Shown one piece after another: positions 48,952 through 57,774 of a stretch of DNA of 64,000 nt (its first letter is position 1; the number at the start of each line of letters is the position of its first letter). Source of the DNA: Vulcanimicrobiota bacterium (GTDB lineage: Bacteria > Vulcanimicrobiota > Vulcanimicrobiia > Vulcanimicrobiales > Vulcanimicrobiaceae); contig DAIDHQ010000022.1 in NCBI GenBank assembly GCA_027459645.1, forward strand, positions 62,001 through 126,000. The letters are read 5' to 3'. The notes below the pieces were generated by a model, which saw only the letters and a program-made list of their open reading frames with translations, had not been told where the DNA came from and did no database searches. The translations under genes and the position numbers were made by a program.

Positions 48952-50958
48952 TTAGGTTCCCTTCGCGGCGCCTGCGTAGAAGATGATCTTGAAGATCGCT
49001 TGCGGCACCGTCGTGAGGGTGTTCGGGTCGCCATATGCCGCGTAGATCTCGTATCGACGGAAGCGCGTGTGATAGGCGAGCGAAATATTCGTGCACGTCC
49101 CCATGCAGTTGCCGCCGCCGTTGGGCTGCGGAGCGTAACCCACCACTTTGCGGACGCCGATCGCGAACGACGAGTTCCGGCTTATTTGATAGGTGTAGCT
49201 GACGCTGTCGAACCACTGCACGTTGTCGGACGTGACGCCGTGCATCCATTGCGACGTGTTGTCGATTGCGAGCGACAACGCACCACGCGCCCCCAACTGT
49301 ATCGTCGAGTTCCGGTACCACGTGTCGAGGCGACCGTTGCCGTAGCGCCCCGTCGTGTAGTTGATCATCGTCGGCGTGGCCGAACTGCCGTGGTTGGGGA
49401 AGTTCCCCGGATTGCCGGTCTGCAAGCCGCTGTGATAGGTGATCTGGAATCCTCCGCTCTGCGACACGGGCATCAGCATGGAGTCGAGGCGCAGGTAATT
49501 GGATCCGGTGAAGGCTTGGAAATCCCAAGCGCTCTTCGTCAGCAGATCGAACGTTAAACTGTTGTCGCTCTGCGCGAGCCCCTGGTGCGTTCCTTGGTAA
49601 CGGTCGAGAAATGCGCCCAATCCGACGGCAGCAATCTTGCTGCTTTTCGCGCGCGGGTTCCAGATATAGGCGGAATAGATACCATAGCCGGCGACGCCGG
49701 GGTAGGAATCGAATCCGTCGTAGGGATTGAATTGCTCGCCGTAGTTTCTCACCGAGCCGAAGAGACCGAAATGCGCGTCGGACCAGCCGCCGCCGGCATC
49801 GATGAATCGCGCCTTTGACGCATCGCTGACTAGATTTCCGGTTTCGTTGCCCGCGTTGAGATAAACATCCGTGTATTTGTGATCGTACCACGAGAGGCCG
49901 ACCTCGTTTGCGATGTCGTGCACGCCGGTTCCGTTCGCGGCGACGCGTTCGTACGTTCCCTGCCAATAGCGATTCGGTGAAAGATAGGTCATTGCCGTTG
50001 CCTGATCGTTGCGCCGAAAGCCGATGGCATCGAAGCTCGCAAACGAGACGTTGCCTTGTCTTCCTTCCACGGCATACCCGTCGCGCGGCGTCGGGATGCC
50101 CGGCGTGTACAGGATGGTTCTATATCCGTTGCACGCGTTACAGTTGAAGTTTCCGAAATAATTCGCCGACTGCGTGAAGAACGGCCGGACTTCGTTGTAC
50201 GTGCGCGAGAAGACCGTAGGCGAGATCGTCTGCTGATCGAGTTCGACGTTCGAGTAGTCGGGATGGAATGTGGCGAAGAACGACGCCGTCGGCGTAATCG
50301 GGATCGAAATGTCGGCGCCGATTCGCGACGTGCTGCCGCCGTACGCCGCCGTCGTCCCAAGGCCGAGCGCATAAATCTCTGCACGGGGCGCCGGCCGCAG
50401 CGATGCCGCACCCGCGATGTGGAAGAGCAGCTTACCTGAACCCGTTTCGTCGTCGGGGTTCGTCTGAGCGTTGTAATACGACCACACGTCTTGCTCGCCC
50501 GTCGCATGGGTGTAGCGAACGAACTGCGCATGCCAGCTCCCCGAATGGACCCCGCGCATCACGTTGAACGGGATCTCCATCGTGACTTCGTAGCCCGTGC
50601 TGGTCGTCGCGCCGTGCGAAACCCAATGCGGCGCATAGGCGGTGTTTTCGGAGGACGATTCGTAGTGCGTTCCGTTGGGCGTGGCTTGGAACATGTACAT
50701 AAATCCGCCCGATCCGGTCGGCCAAAGATCGACCCAGACGGCATCGTCGCTGCCTTGGCCGACGTCGTCGCTGTGCTGCGTCGCCACGATCGGCTCGTGC
50801 TGGGTTACGTCGAAACGAACGTGGATGTCGTGTGCGTCCGCCCAGATCTTCACGGTCGTGGGTTCGGTGGCCGCGCGCTCGTGGATGACGTCGCGGGTAA
50901 GCGCGAGCGGCTGCGCGCCTGCAGCGCTTCCCGGCACCGTTACGGCTGCTGCGATCAT
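48952..50958 (-). CDS. DUF5916-like outer-membrane protein with carbohydrate-binding-type N-terminal domain
   Basis: 668 residues from ATG 50958. The N-terminal 180 residues (EPTTVKIWADAHDIHVRFDV, DDAVWVDLWPTGSGGFMYMF, VTMEIPFNVMRG, WHAQFVRYTH) are like the CBM9/DOMON-type domain of DUF5916. From about 200 on, alternating strands and PSTRYNEVRPFF-like phrases (YNEVRPFFTQSANYFG) lead to a beta barrel, with a C-terminus ending in alternating aromatic strands. Probably an outer-membrane porin or receptor. The start codon overlaps the stop of a 29-codon open frame. Confidence 0.8.
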   Translation of the reverse strand: MIAAAVTVPGSAAGAQPLALTRDVIHERAATEPTTVKIWADAHDIHVRFDVTQHEPIVATQHSDDVGQGSDDAVWVDLWPTGSGGFMYMFQATPNGTHYESSSENTAYAPHWVSHGATTSTGYEVTMEIPFNVMRGVHSGSWHAQFVRYTHATGEQDVWSYYNAQTNPDDETGSGKLLFHIAGAASLRPAPRAEIYALGLGTTAAYGGSTSRIGADISIPITPTASFFATFHPDYSNVELDQQTISPTVFSRTYNEVRPFFTQSANYFGNFNCNACNGYRTILYTPGIPTPRDGYAVEGRQGNVSFASFDAIGFRRNDQATAMTYLSPNRYWQGTYERVAANGTGVHDIANEVGLSWYDHKYTDVYLNAGNETGNLVSDASKARFIDAGGGWSDAHFGLFGSVRNYGEQFNPYDGFDSYPGVAGYGIYSAYIWNPRAKSSKIAAVGLGAFLDRYQGTHQGLAQSDNSLTFDLLTKSAWDFQAFTGSNYLRLDSMLMPVSQSGGFQITYHSGLQTGNPGNFPNHGSSATPTMINYTTGRYGNGRLDTWYRNSTIQLGARGALSLAIDNTSQWMHGVTSDNVQWFDSVSYTYQISRNSSFAIGVRKVVGYAPQPNGGGNCMGTCTNISLAYHTRFRRYEIYAAYGDPNTLTTVPQAIFKIIFYAGAAKGT

Positions 50959-51044
50959 GGCAGACGCGCTCCCTGAAGATCGTTACGGGCTTGCTGGAGC
51001 GATGGCGCCGTTAGCAGCGCGGCGAGCGGATAGAGACTATTCAT
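50955..51044 (-). CDS. Possible 29-residue leader or split signal peptide
   Basis: ATG 51044 follows GAGGAG closely and reads MNSLYPLAALLTAPSLQQAR and ends GARLP with a TGA that overlaps the DUF5916 ATG. The first 15 residues look like a signal peptide, better than the one on the main protein. It may be a coupled leader peptide, or the real N-terminus separated by a frameshift. Confidence 0.35.
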   Translation of the reverse strand: MNSLYPLAALLTAPSLQQARNDLQGARLP

Positions 51045-51128
51045 GTGCTCCTCGTTGGGAATTCGAGCAATAGGATGCCCGGCACGGGGACCGTGCGTTC
51101 GCGCCGGGTGGATGAAGGACGTAGGGGC

Positions 51129-53054
51129 TTAGCTGTTCATGATCGCGCCGCTCAACGACGAACCGACGACGCGAGCCTTGTTGAGATCGACGTTACGCAG
51201 ATCGGCGTGAGCAAAGTCGCAGCCCATGAACACCGTGCCGTTGACGATTGTGCCGCGCAGATCGGCATGCTCGAAGTTGACACCCGTCACGTGAGCACCG
51301 GAAAGGTCGACGTTCCGGAGCGATGCGTATCGAAGATCAGTACCCATCAGGTGCATTCCGTGCAGATCCTGGCCGTCGAAACGTGCGCCGGCAAGCGTGC
51401 AGCCTTCACAATTCGCCAGGAAGACCTTGGCTTGGGTGGGCGAGAGTGCTTCCGGAACCAGATTGCAACCGGTGAGGGCCGATTCGTCAAATCGAGCTCC
51501 TGCGAGCTTCGCACCTGCAAGGTTACAGCCCATCAGGTTGCTATGTGCGAACGAAACGTCGCGAAGGTCGGCGCCCGAGAAGTTTGCGCCCTCGAGGTTC
51601 GCGCTATTAAAGCGGGCGCCGCGAAGATTTGCGCGCGCGAAGTTTGCCGCTGCCAGATTCGCATGTGAGAAATCCCTTCCGGCGAGGTTCGCGTTCTCGA
51701 AGTTGCAAGCCATGCAGTTTGCGCTCCGGCGGGCGTCGGCTTTCCCGGCCTGCGAAACGCGCACGATCGCAGGTTGCGATGTAATTGCGACCGCCGGAAC
51801 GTGAATCGGAACCGCGACGCGCGTTGGAACCGCGACGTGGATCTCGTGCGTCCGCGTAGGGGGCGGCGTTGGCGGCGCGGGCGTCACTTGTGCGATCCGA
51901 ACCGGTTTCGCGGTCCCGGCAGGCGGTTTCGGTGTTGCGAGGACGGCGGCGGTGCGTGCCGGGATCGGCGAGGGCGCGGAAAGGGCAAATGCGACGCGCG
52001 GCGTTGCCACCCAGGCGAGCGCGCATGCGACGATTAATCCGCCAGTGACGCCGCTCGCGATGCCGGGAGAGATTGCCGACGAGATCGCGCGGCCGGTGCG
52101 CAGCAGCCGTTCGATGCGTATCGAAATATTTTTGCGCGTGATAAAAACGCCGGGCGCGGCTAGCGGCTGATGCGGCCACGCCGTCATCTCGGCCATCTTC
52201 GTCAAACAGAACGCGTACGAACGCACCGCGCCGGTCAATTCCAGCACGTAGTCGTCGCATGCGACCTCACGCTCGATATCGAGTTGGCGGCCGATGAACC
52301 AGACGGCCGGATTGAAGAAGAACAAGGACGAGAGGAGCCGCTGCAATCCGTTCGTCCAGTCGTCGTGGCGCAGAAGGTGCGCGAGCTCGTGCAGGGTGAT
52401 TTGATCGAGCTCGTTCGAGTCGAGCGAGTCGATGAGATGCTGCGGAAGAAGGACCATCGCATCGAAGAGACCGACCGCGACGGGTACGTCGATGCCGTTC
52501 GTCGTGCAGATGCGCACGTCGCGCGCATCTTCGCTTGCGCGACGGTATTGCTCTAAGCGATCCCGCACGTCGATCGAGAGCGGCAACGCATCATGTTTGA
52601 GCTTCTCTAGACGAGCAAGTGCGACGGCGAGCCTCGCGAGCATTGCGAACGCCGCCAAGGCCCACAGCCCGAAGAGCGCCGCCGCCGCGAGAAAGGGGGC
52701 GTTGAGGTGCACCGTGGGGCGGCGGGGAATCGTTAGGCGCGGTTGCGGCTGCCGATCGGTCTGCGGAAGCGCCGTTCGTTTCGCCGGCATCTGATGTTTC
52801 GTTACGACCGAGTGTATCGGCCCTTGGACTCGCGTCGCCGGCGCGGCGAATTCGACATGCGGAATCGAGGTGGCTAAGGCGATGAGCGGTATCGCGAGCA
52901 GTGCAAGGACCCACGCCGCGTAGCGCGTAGAGGCGTTGACGCGCGGGAACGACCGCAGCGCAAGCCATGTAACTCCGGCCACGAGCGCACCTTGCCACAG
53001 GCTGTTAACGAGAATAACGATGGCCGTGCGAGCGAACAGATCGAATGCCACCAT
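51129..53054 (-). CDS. BlaR1/MecR1-type M56 peptidase fused to pentapeptide repeats
   Basis: 641 residues. Four membrane segments (FARTAIVILVNSLWQGALV, YAAWVLALLAIPLIALA, PFLAAAALFGLWALAAFAML, GIASGVTGGLIVACALAW) surround the cytoplasmic M56 metallopeptidase with HELAHLLRHDDW (about residue 220) and the third-ligand region EREVACDDYVLE. After a Pro/Thr/Val-rich periplasmic stretch, residues about 455-635 are pentapeptide repeats (A-N-L-x-x/G-A-x-F) such as FENANLAGRDFSHANLAAAN and LEGANFSGADLRDVSF. The usual penicillin-binding sensor is absent. The BlaI-type repressor gene lies one base upstream. Confidence 0.9.
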   Translation of the reverse strand: MVAFDLFARTAIVILVNSLWQGALVAGVTWLALRSFPRVNASTRYAAWVLALLAIPLIALATSIPHVEFAAPATRVQGPIHSVVTKHQMPAKRTALPQTDRQPQPRLTIPRRPTVHLNAPFLAAAALFGLWALAAFAMLARLAVALARLEKLKHDALPLSIDVRDRLEQYRRASEDARDVRICTTNGIDVPVAVGLFDAMVLLPQHLIDSLDSNELDQITLHELAHLLRHDDWTNGLQRLLSSLFFFNPAVWFIGRQLDIEREVACDDYVLELTGAVRSYAFCLTKMAEMTAWPHQPLAAPGVFITRKNISIRIERLLRTGRAISSAISPGIASGVTGGLIVACALAWVATPRVAFALSAPSPIPARTAAVLATPKPPAGTAKPVRIAQVTPAPPTPPPTRTHEIHVAVPTRVAVPIHVPAVAITSQPAIVRVSQAGKADARRSANCMACNFENANLAGRDFSHANLAAANFARANLRGARFNSANLEGANFSGADLRDVSFAHSNLMGCNLAGAKLAGARFDESALTGCNLVPEALSPTQAKVFLANCEGCTLAGARFDGQDLHGMHLMGTDLRYASLRNVDLSGAHVTGVNFEHADLRGTIVNGTVFMGCDFAHADLRNVDLNKARVVGSSLSGAIMNS

Positions 53055-53055
53055 T

Positions 53056-53436
53056 TCATCGTTCCTCGTAGCGCTCGATCAGCGAACGCAGACGCGCCAG
53101 CTCTTCGTCCGACGGTTTCTGCGATTCGATGAGGCGCAGCGCGAGCTCGCCGTTGCTGTTACCGAAAAATTTCTCGACCACGTTCTTGACCGCGCTCTGT
53201 GCTGCGGTTTCTCGCGCGATGAGCGGGCGGTAGATAAAGGCGCGCCCCGCTTCTTCGTGCGCGACGTGACCTTTTTGTTCCAGAATGCGCAGCGTGGTCA
53301 GCACGCTGTTGTAGGCTACGGGCGGCGGCGGAAGGGCTTCGGTCACTTCCGCGACGCTCGCGCGTTCGCGCTGCCAGAGCACTTCCATGATGCGCAACTC
53401 GGCTTCCGTAAGGGTGGGGGATTTTCGGCGCGGCAT
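53056..53436 (-). CDS. BlaI/MecI/CopY-family repressor
   Basis: 126 residues. Winged-helix start LTEAELRIMEVLWQRERASV and AYNSVLTTLRILEQKGHVAH, then EEAGRAFIYRPLIARE and a C-terminal dimerisation helix. In this family the partner M56 protease cleaves the repressor; a cleavage site such as the MecI Asn-Phe is not evident at the expected position, though FFGNSNGELA is a candidate loop. A promoter with an overlapping palindrome lies upstream (53472-53514). Confidence 0.93.
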   Translation of the reverse strand: MPRRKSPTLTEAELRIMEVLWQRERASVAEVTEALPPPPVAYNSVLTTLRILEQKGHVAHEEAGRAFIYRPLIARETAAQSAVKNVVEKFFGNSNGELALRLIESQKPSDEELARLRSLIERYEER

Positions 53437-53471
53437 CGGCGCGGTCTCCTATCTCCTAAGAATTTAAGAGT

Positions 53472-53514
53472 AAGGTAGCGCATCTTGGAATTGGTGTCAA
53501 CTAATATTTTAGTT
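53472..53514 (-). promoter_or_regulatory. Promoter and candidate operator of the blaI-M56 operon
   Basis: On the minus strand, TTGACA (53500-53495), a 17-base spacer and TACCTT (53477-53472) fit -35/-10 boxes. The inverted repeat AACTAA-TATT-TTAGTT (53499-53514) touches the -35 and is a candidate repressor site; it also contains the stop codon of the upstream gene at 53503-53501. An AGGAGA site precedes the ATG at 53436. Confidence 0.6.
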
Positions 53515-54952
53515 TTGCTAAGGTGTGCCACTGGGCCGGCGTCGTTCCGGCAAAATCGAAGAAGCAGATCCCAAGCGCTCCGGAAGCCTTCGCGGCAGCC
53601 ACCGCGGCGCCGATTTCTGCCGCAGGAGGATGCCCGTTAGGCCCTTGGGCGGCCGTTTGACCGCCGAGCGAAACCGGGACCGGGTGCCCGGCGAGGGCGC
53701 GCAGGCGGGCTACTGCGGCGGGCAGGAGGCGGCGTACCTGCGCCGGCGTCGTCGGCCGGCGCTCCATCATGCGCCAATAGCTCATCGGCTGCAGCGCGCT
53801 CGCGTAGGATGCGATGCGGTCGTAGGGATACGCCGCGTTGTCGAGATGCCCGAAGTACGGGTCCTCGACGGTCGCAACGATCGGATAGCGCGGGCCGAGC
53901 GCCTCGCGGAGCGACTGCGCGTACTGCCACAGCGCGGCGACGCCGTTCCCGGCGCCGCTCATGAAATCCGAGCCGCGCTCCAGATCGACCGCGAGGCCGG
54001 CAATCGGCGTCCCGAGCTGCGTACGGTAGGACGCTGCTGCGATCGACGCGGCAAGATCGTCGAACGACGTATTTCGCGGAACGCTCCACGCGATGGTTGC
54101 GATGCCGTGCGATGCGAGCCCGTCGATGAGCGCATCGACGTTCGCTTTGACGTCGGGCGTGATTTCGAAAAACGCGCCGTAGGCGAGGCGAAGCTCGACG
54201 AAACGCAGGTGCGCGCGCGCGGCCAGCGCGACGATTTTGCTCGTATGCCATCGCCCGGCATAATCGGGGTCGATGGGATTGTTCGAAAATGAAAGCCACA
54301 TGCCGATGCCGCGAACGGCGCCGATGCTCGCGCGCAGGGCGGAGGGCGTTGTGACGACGAGGTCCGCATGCGAGGAGGGCGTGCGCACGTCGTAGCGATA
54401 GCGGTGCGCGGGCCGTACCGATATGTCCCGAAACGACGATGGTGCGGTCGTGACAAACCGCCGAGTTTCGTGCGTCGTTTCGTCATCGCGGACGATCGTC
54501 GTGCGCCCGTCGGCGCGGGGAAACCACCCCAGTTGCACGGCGTGCGGCCCGAGCGCTTGCGCGACGGTCCGCGGTACGTTCCAGCGGCGCGTATCGGTGA
54601 CGAGTTCGACCGCGCCGAGTTGTGGTTCGGTCACCCGTATGTCGGCGTGCAGGAGGCCCGCACGGGTCGTTTTGACGATCGCCGATGGCTGTCCGAAACG
54701 CATCCGGTTTTGCCATTGGACCTCGCCGTCGGGCGAACGCCAATCGACGTTCGTGCCGGAAAGCACGCGCAACGGCCGGTGCCGCGCATCGTAGAAGCGC
54801 GCGGTCAAGAGCCAGCGCGCCGAACCGTCGGGATCGATGCCGAGTTCGTGCTGTTCGATATGAAACGATGCGGGAACCGCCGGCGGATGGGCGATACGGC
54901 CGCACGCCGCGAGGAGCGCAAGCGCAGACGCCCACGGGAGGCGTCTCGTCAT
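53501..54952 (-). CDS. Lipoprotein with TIM-barrel (glycoside-hydrolase-like) domain
   Basis: 483 residues from ATG 54952; longer frames overlap the divergent gene. Lipobox ALLAACGRIA. Residues 30-220 are a beta-sandwich region. From about 225, strands and helices alternate as in a barrel: GIGMWLSFSNNPIDPDYAG, FVELRLAYGAFFEIT, GIATIAWSVPRN, IAGLAVDLERGSDFM, PIVATVEDPYFG, LQPMSYWRMMERR and ALGICFFDFAG. The Asp-x-Glu of AVDLERG is a candidate catalytic pair, as in family 18/GH-like barrels. Function not assigned. Confidence 0.72.
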   Translation of the reverse strand: MTRRLPWASALALLAACGRIAHPPAVPASFHIEQHELGIDPDGSARWLLTARFYDARHRPLRVLSGTNVDWRSPDGEVQWQNRMRFGQPSAIVKTTRAGLLHADIRVTEPQLGAVELVTDTRRWNVPRTVAQALGPHAVQLGWFPRADGRTTIVRDDETTHETRRFVTTAPSSFRDISVRPAHRYRYDVRTPSSHADLVVTTPSALRASIGAVRGIGMWLSFSNNPIDPDYAGRWHTSKIVALAARAHLRFVELRLAYGAFFEITPDVKANVDALIDGLASHGIATIAWSVPRNTSFDDLAASIAAASYRTQLGTPIAGLAVDLERGSDFMSGAGNGVAALWQYAQSLREALGPRYPIVATVEDPYFGHLDNAAYPYDRIASYASALQPMSYWRMMERRPTTPAQVRRLLPAAVARLRALAGHPVPVSLGGQTAAQGPNGHPPAAEIGAAVAAAKASGALGICFFDFAGTTPAQWHTLAKLKY

Positions 54953-55061
54953 TATATGCTTTTTGTCACAGGAATGGTGATAGTCCATTTGAACTAGTCT
55001 CGAACCCTCTTTGGAGCGAGGGTGTATTTTTTTAGCTACTTCGTGGAGGAAATATCTAGAG

Positions 55062-56069
55062 ATGTCATGGTTTTCGCGTCGCGGCATAGCATTTACCGCC
55101 GCGCTCGGCCTTGCCGCATCCGTTCTCGCCGCTTGCGGCGGCGGCGGCTCTACCCTGCCCGGGGCACCGGCGCAGCATTCGGTTCCGAATTTGCATAAGG
55201 TTACGATCGTCACCCGAGCCAGTATCCCAAGCGTGATGGCGAAACTGCTGCATCACGGCGCGTTTTATTCGCCGCGCAAGGGCGCGCACATCAAGCTGCC
55301 GAGCGGCTTTAAAGCGATGACCGTGAACGCCGGAAACAACCTCGTCAATAACGGCGGCCCGGTTCAGACCGGCGCGACGGAATACAATATCCTGGTCAAC
55401 TGTAACGATGAATCGTGCTGGGGCGGCATGATCGGTCAATTCGAAAACGACCTCTTTGCCAGCACGATGATGAATACGGACATCCTTCCGCAATACGGCG
55501 CCGGCGGCACCTATAGCAACGGCGGCGATTACCCGACGCAGTACCAAATCTCGGGGCAGCTGCAGGATCAGGACATCTTCAACATCCTCTACAGCGTCAT
55601 TACCGCGAACAACCTTCCGACCGGATACGGCTCGGAATTCCACGTGTTCCTGGGCCAAGGTGTCGAGGAGTGCAGTCAATCCGCCGGCGGATGCTATTCG
55701 CCGAGCAACACGAGCACGTGGACGTTCTGCGCGTATCACGGAAGCAACGACTGGAGCGATATCGGCCACGTGCTCTACTCCGTCGAACCGTACCAGGACG
55801 TTCAAGGATGTCAAGTGAGCAATCTTCCGTCGCCCAACGGCTCCTTGCAAGATTCGACCGCCTCGACGCTCTCGCACGAGACGTTCGAAACGATCACCGA
55901 TCCGGACATCGCCGCAAATAACCCGGCTTGGTACAACCAGGCAAAGGGTGAGATCGGCGACCTGTGCGCCCCCGCCGCCGGCGTACCCTCGTCGAACGTG
56001 CAGCTGGGCGCGGACACGTGGGAAATTCAGATGGAGTACAACAACTCGATTAGCGATTGTTCGTACTGA
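55062..56069 (+). CDS. EXORDIUM/phosphate-induced-protein-like lipoprotein, copy 1
   Basis: 335 residues from ATG 55062. Lipobox SVLAACGGGG. The domain includes TEYNILVNCNDESCWGGMIG, DIFNILYSVITANNLPTGYG, EFHVFLGQGVEECSQSAGGC and FCAYHGSNDWSDIGHVLYSV. Near the end LSHETFETITDP and AWYNQAKGEIGDLC resemble the HExxExxTNP and AWY...EIaDLC boxes of the plant EXORDIUM family. The HE pair suggests a zinc site, but the second His of HExxH is replaced by Glu. Surface protein of unknown role. Confidence 0.78.
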   Translation: MSWFSRRGIAFTAALGLAASVLAACGGGGSTLPGAPAQHSVPNLHKVTIVTRASIPSVMAKLLHHGAFYSPRKGAHIKLPSGFKAMTVNAGNNLVNNGGPVQTGATEYNILVNCNDESCWGGMIGQFENDLFASTMMNTDILPQYGAGGTYSNGGDYPTQYQISGQLQDQDIFNILYSVITANNLPTGYGSEFHVFLGQGVEECSQSAGGCYSPSNTSTWTFCAYHGSNDWSDIGHVLYSVEPYQDVQGCQVSNLPSPNGSLQDSTASTLSHETFETITDPDIAANNPAWYNQAKGEIGDLCAPAAGVPSSNVQLGADTWEIQMEYNNSISDCSY

Positions 56070-56087
56070 TCTAGGCGCGAAGCAATA

Positions 56088-56122
56088 AAAGCGGCAGCTT
56101 GGTCTTACCAAGCTGCCGTTAG
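56088..56122 (+). terminator. Terminator after EXORDIUM-like copy 1
   Basis: CGGCAGCTTGGT (56092-56103), loop CTT, ACCAAGCTGCCG (56107-56118), a 12-bp perfect stem preceded by AAAA and followed by a short TTAG. Confidence 0.75.
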
Positions 56123-56253
56123 CATTCGCCTGGATACCTAGGTGCATCTGTTTTTTGCCGCGGGAAAGGCGCCGCCGCAACCGAAGCACGAGCGACCGTT
56201 CGCGTGCAGCGTGAGCGGAACATCACGTAATTTCTTGGAGGAATAATTTCGAT

Positions 56254-57270
56254 ATGCTATCGACGATTCGTCGCAGCGTCGGGTGGGGCGTGGCGATTCT
56301 GTTCTTAGGTTCGGTCCTTTCGGCGTGCGGCGGTGGTGGAACATCGATGCAGACGACGCCGTCGAAACCGAGCGGCAGCGTGCCGTCGTACATCCACAAG
56401 ACGACGGTGGTCAGCCGCGCCGACATCTCTCGGGTGATGGGAAAGCTGCTCCGGGCAGGCGCCTATTTTTCGCCGCGCAAGGGCGTTCACATCAAACACA
56501 TTCAGGGCCTCAAGCCGATGACCTCGAGCGCGGGCTACGATCTATCGTACTACGGCGGCCCGGTTATGACCGGAGGCAACGAATACAACATCCTCGTAAA
56601 TTGTAACGACGAGTCGTGCTGGGGCGGTTTGATCAATTCGTTCGAAAATAGTTTGTACGACAGCGCCATGATGAACAGCGACATCCTACCGCAGTACAAC
56701 GCAGCCGGCACGTATTCTGCCGCGGGCGATTATCCGGTTTCGTATCAGATCAGCGGCACACTACAGGACCAAGACATCTTCAACATACTCTATAACGTCA
56801 TCACCGCCAACAATCTGCCGACGGGATACGGATCCGAATTTCATGTGTTTCTCGCGCAGGGCGTCGACGAGTGCAGCAACGCCGCGGGCGGCTGCTATTC
56901 GCCCGACAACCCGTCGCAATGGACCTATTGCGCGTATCACGGCAGCAACGACTGGAGTGACATCGGGCACGTGCTGTACTCCGTCGAGCCGTATCAAGGC
57001 GTGAACGGCTGCGAAGTGAGCAACACCAACTCACCTAACGGCGTCGTCGCCGATTCAACTGCGTCGACGCTCTCGCACGAAACGTTCGAGACGATTACCG
57101 ACCCCGACGTCGCTGTCAACAACATCGCCTGGTACAACTCTTCCTTGGGCGAGATCGGCGACGAATGCGCGCCGGCCGCGGGCGTGCCTACGGGTAACGT
57201 GAACCTGAGCGGCGCCACCTGGGAGATTCAGATGGAGTACAACAACTCGATTAGCGATTGTTCCTACTAG
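56254..57270 (+). CDS. EXORDIUM/phosphate-induced-protein-like lipoprotein, copy 2
   Basis: 338 residues, ATG 56254 after GGAGGAATAAT. Lipobox SVLSACGGGG. Colinear with copy 1 along its whole length, with shared blocks EYNILVNCNDESCWGGLI, DQDIFNILYNVITANNLPT, STASTLSHETFETITDPD and TWEIQMEYNNSISDCSY. The linker and the first 60 residues diverge most. Tandem duplication; each copy has its own ribosome site and terminator and so is independently expressed. Confidence 0.8.
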   Translation: MLSTIRRSVGWGVAILFLGSVLSACGGGGTSMQTTPSKPSGSVPSYIHKTTVVSRADISRVMGKLLRAGAYFSPRKGVHIKHIQGLKPMTSSAGYDLSYYGGPVMTGGNEYNILVNCNDESCWGGLINSFENSLYDSAMMNSDILPQYNAAGTYSAAGDYPVSYQISGTLQDQDIFNILYNVITANNLPTGYGSEFHVFLAQGVDECSNAAGGCYSPDNPSQWTYCAYHGSNDWSDIGHVLYSVEPYQGVNGCEVSNTNSPNGVVADSTASTLSHETFETITDPDVAVNNIAWYNSSLGEIGDECAPAAGVPTGNVNLSGATWEIQMEYNNSISDCSY

Positions 57271-57276
57271 CGTCCG

Positions 57277-57303
57277 AAGGGCCCGGCATTGCCGGGCCCT
57301 TTC
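57277..57303. terminator. Bidirectional terminator between EXORDIUM-like copy 2 and msrB
   Basis: AAGGGCCCGGC (57277-57287), loop ATT, GCCGGGCCCTT (57291-57301), then TCTTATTTC on the plus strand. The symmetric stem sits between convergent genes. Confidence 0.85.
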
Positions 57304-57774
57304 TTATTTCGGAACGAACCGCAACGCTAAGCCGTCGATGCAGTAGCGTTTGTGCGTCGGTGGAGGGCCGTCGTCGAAGATGTGCCCGAGATGGCTTCCG
57401 CAGCGGATGCAGTGCACTTCCGTACGGGGTTCCATGGGGATTTCGTAGTCGGCGCGCGTAAGCGTCGCCTTTGGAAGTACGTTCCAAAACGACGGCCATC
57501 CGTCGCCGCTGTCGTATTTGGTCGCCGATGAAAACAACGCCTGATCGCACGCGTAGCAGCGATAGAGACCCGGTCGGTTCTCCTTGATGAGCGGACTCGA
57601 GAATGCGGGTTCGGTTCCGTTCTCGCGAAGGATGTAGTAGCGGTCCGCCCCCAAGCGCGCTTTCCATTGTGCGTTCGTGTAATGCACGGCATACGCGAGC
57701 ACGCGGCGCGGAAACGCAAGCGCCACAAGGGCAACGGCGGCCGCACCGCCCGCGATAAACTCGGACCGGCGCAT
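57304..57774 (-). CDS. msrB: Peptide-methionine (R)-S-oxide reductase, exported
   Basis: 156 residues from ATG 57774, overlapping the msrA stop by one base (TAATG). It starts [19 protein letters not shown], a twin-arginine-like signal, unlike the cytoplasmic norm. Zinc Cys pairs CYACDQ and CIRCGSHLGH and the catalytic Cys in KRYCIDGLALRF are present, with GDGWPSFW typical of MsrB. It reduces methionine-R-sulfoxide. The signal suggests repair of exported proteins. Confidence 0.93.
   Translation of the reverse strand: MRRSEFIAGGAAAVALVALAFPRRVLAYAVHYTNAQWKARLGADRYYILRENGTEPAFSSPLIKENRPGLYRCYACDQALFSSATKYDSGDGWPSFWNVLPKATLTRADYEIPMEPRTEVHCIRCGSHLGHIFDDGPPPTHKRYCIDGLALRFVPK

Noticed and set aside
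48545-49966. 473-codon minus-strand frame
   Set aside because: Arg-rich shadow of the DUF4382 and DUF5916 genes with no domain.
53501-55213. Longer start of the barrel lipoprotein beyond 54952
   Set aside because: It would run antisense through the EXORDIUM-like gene start and bury the lipobox.
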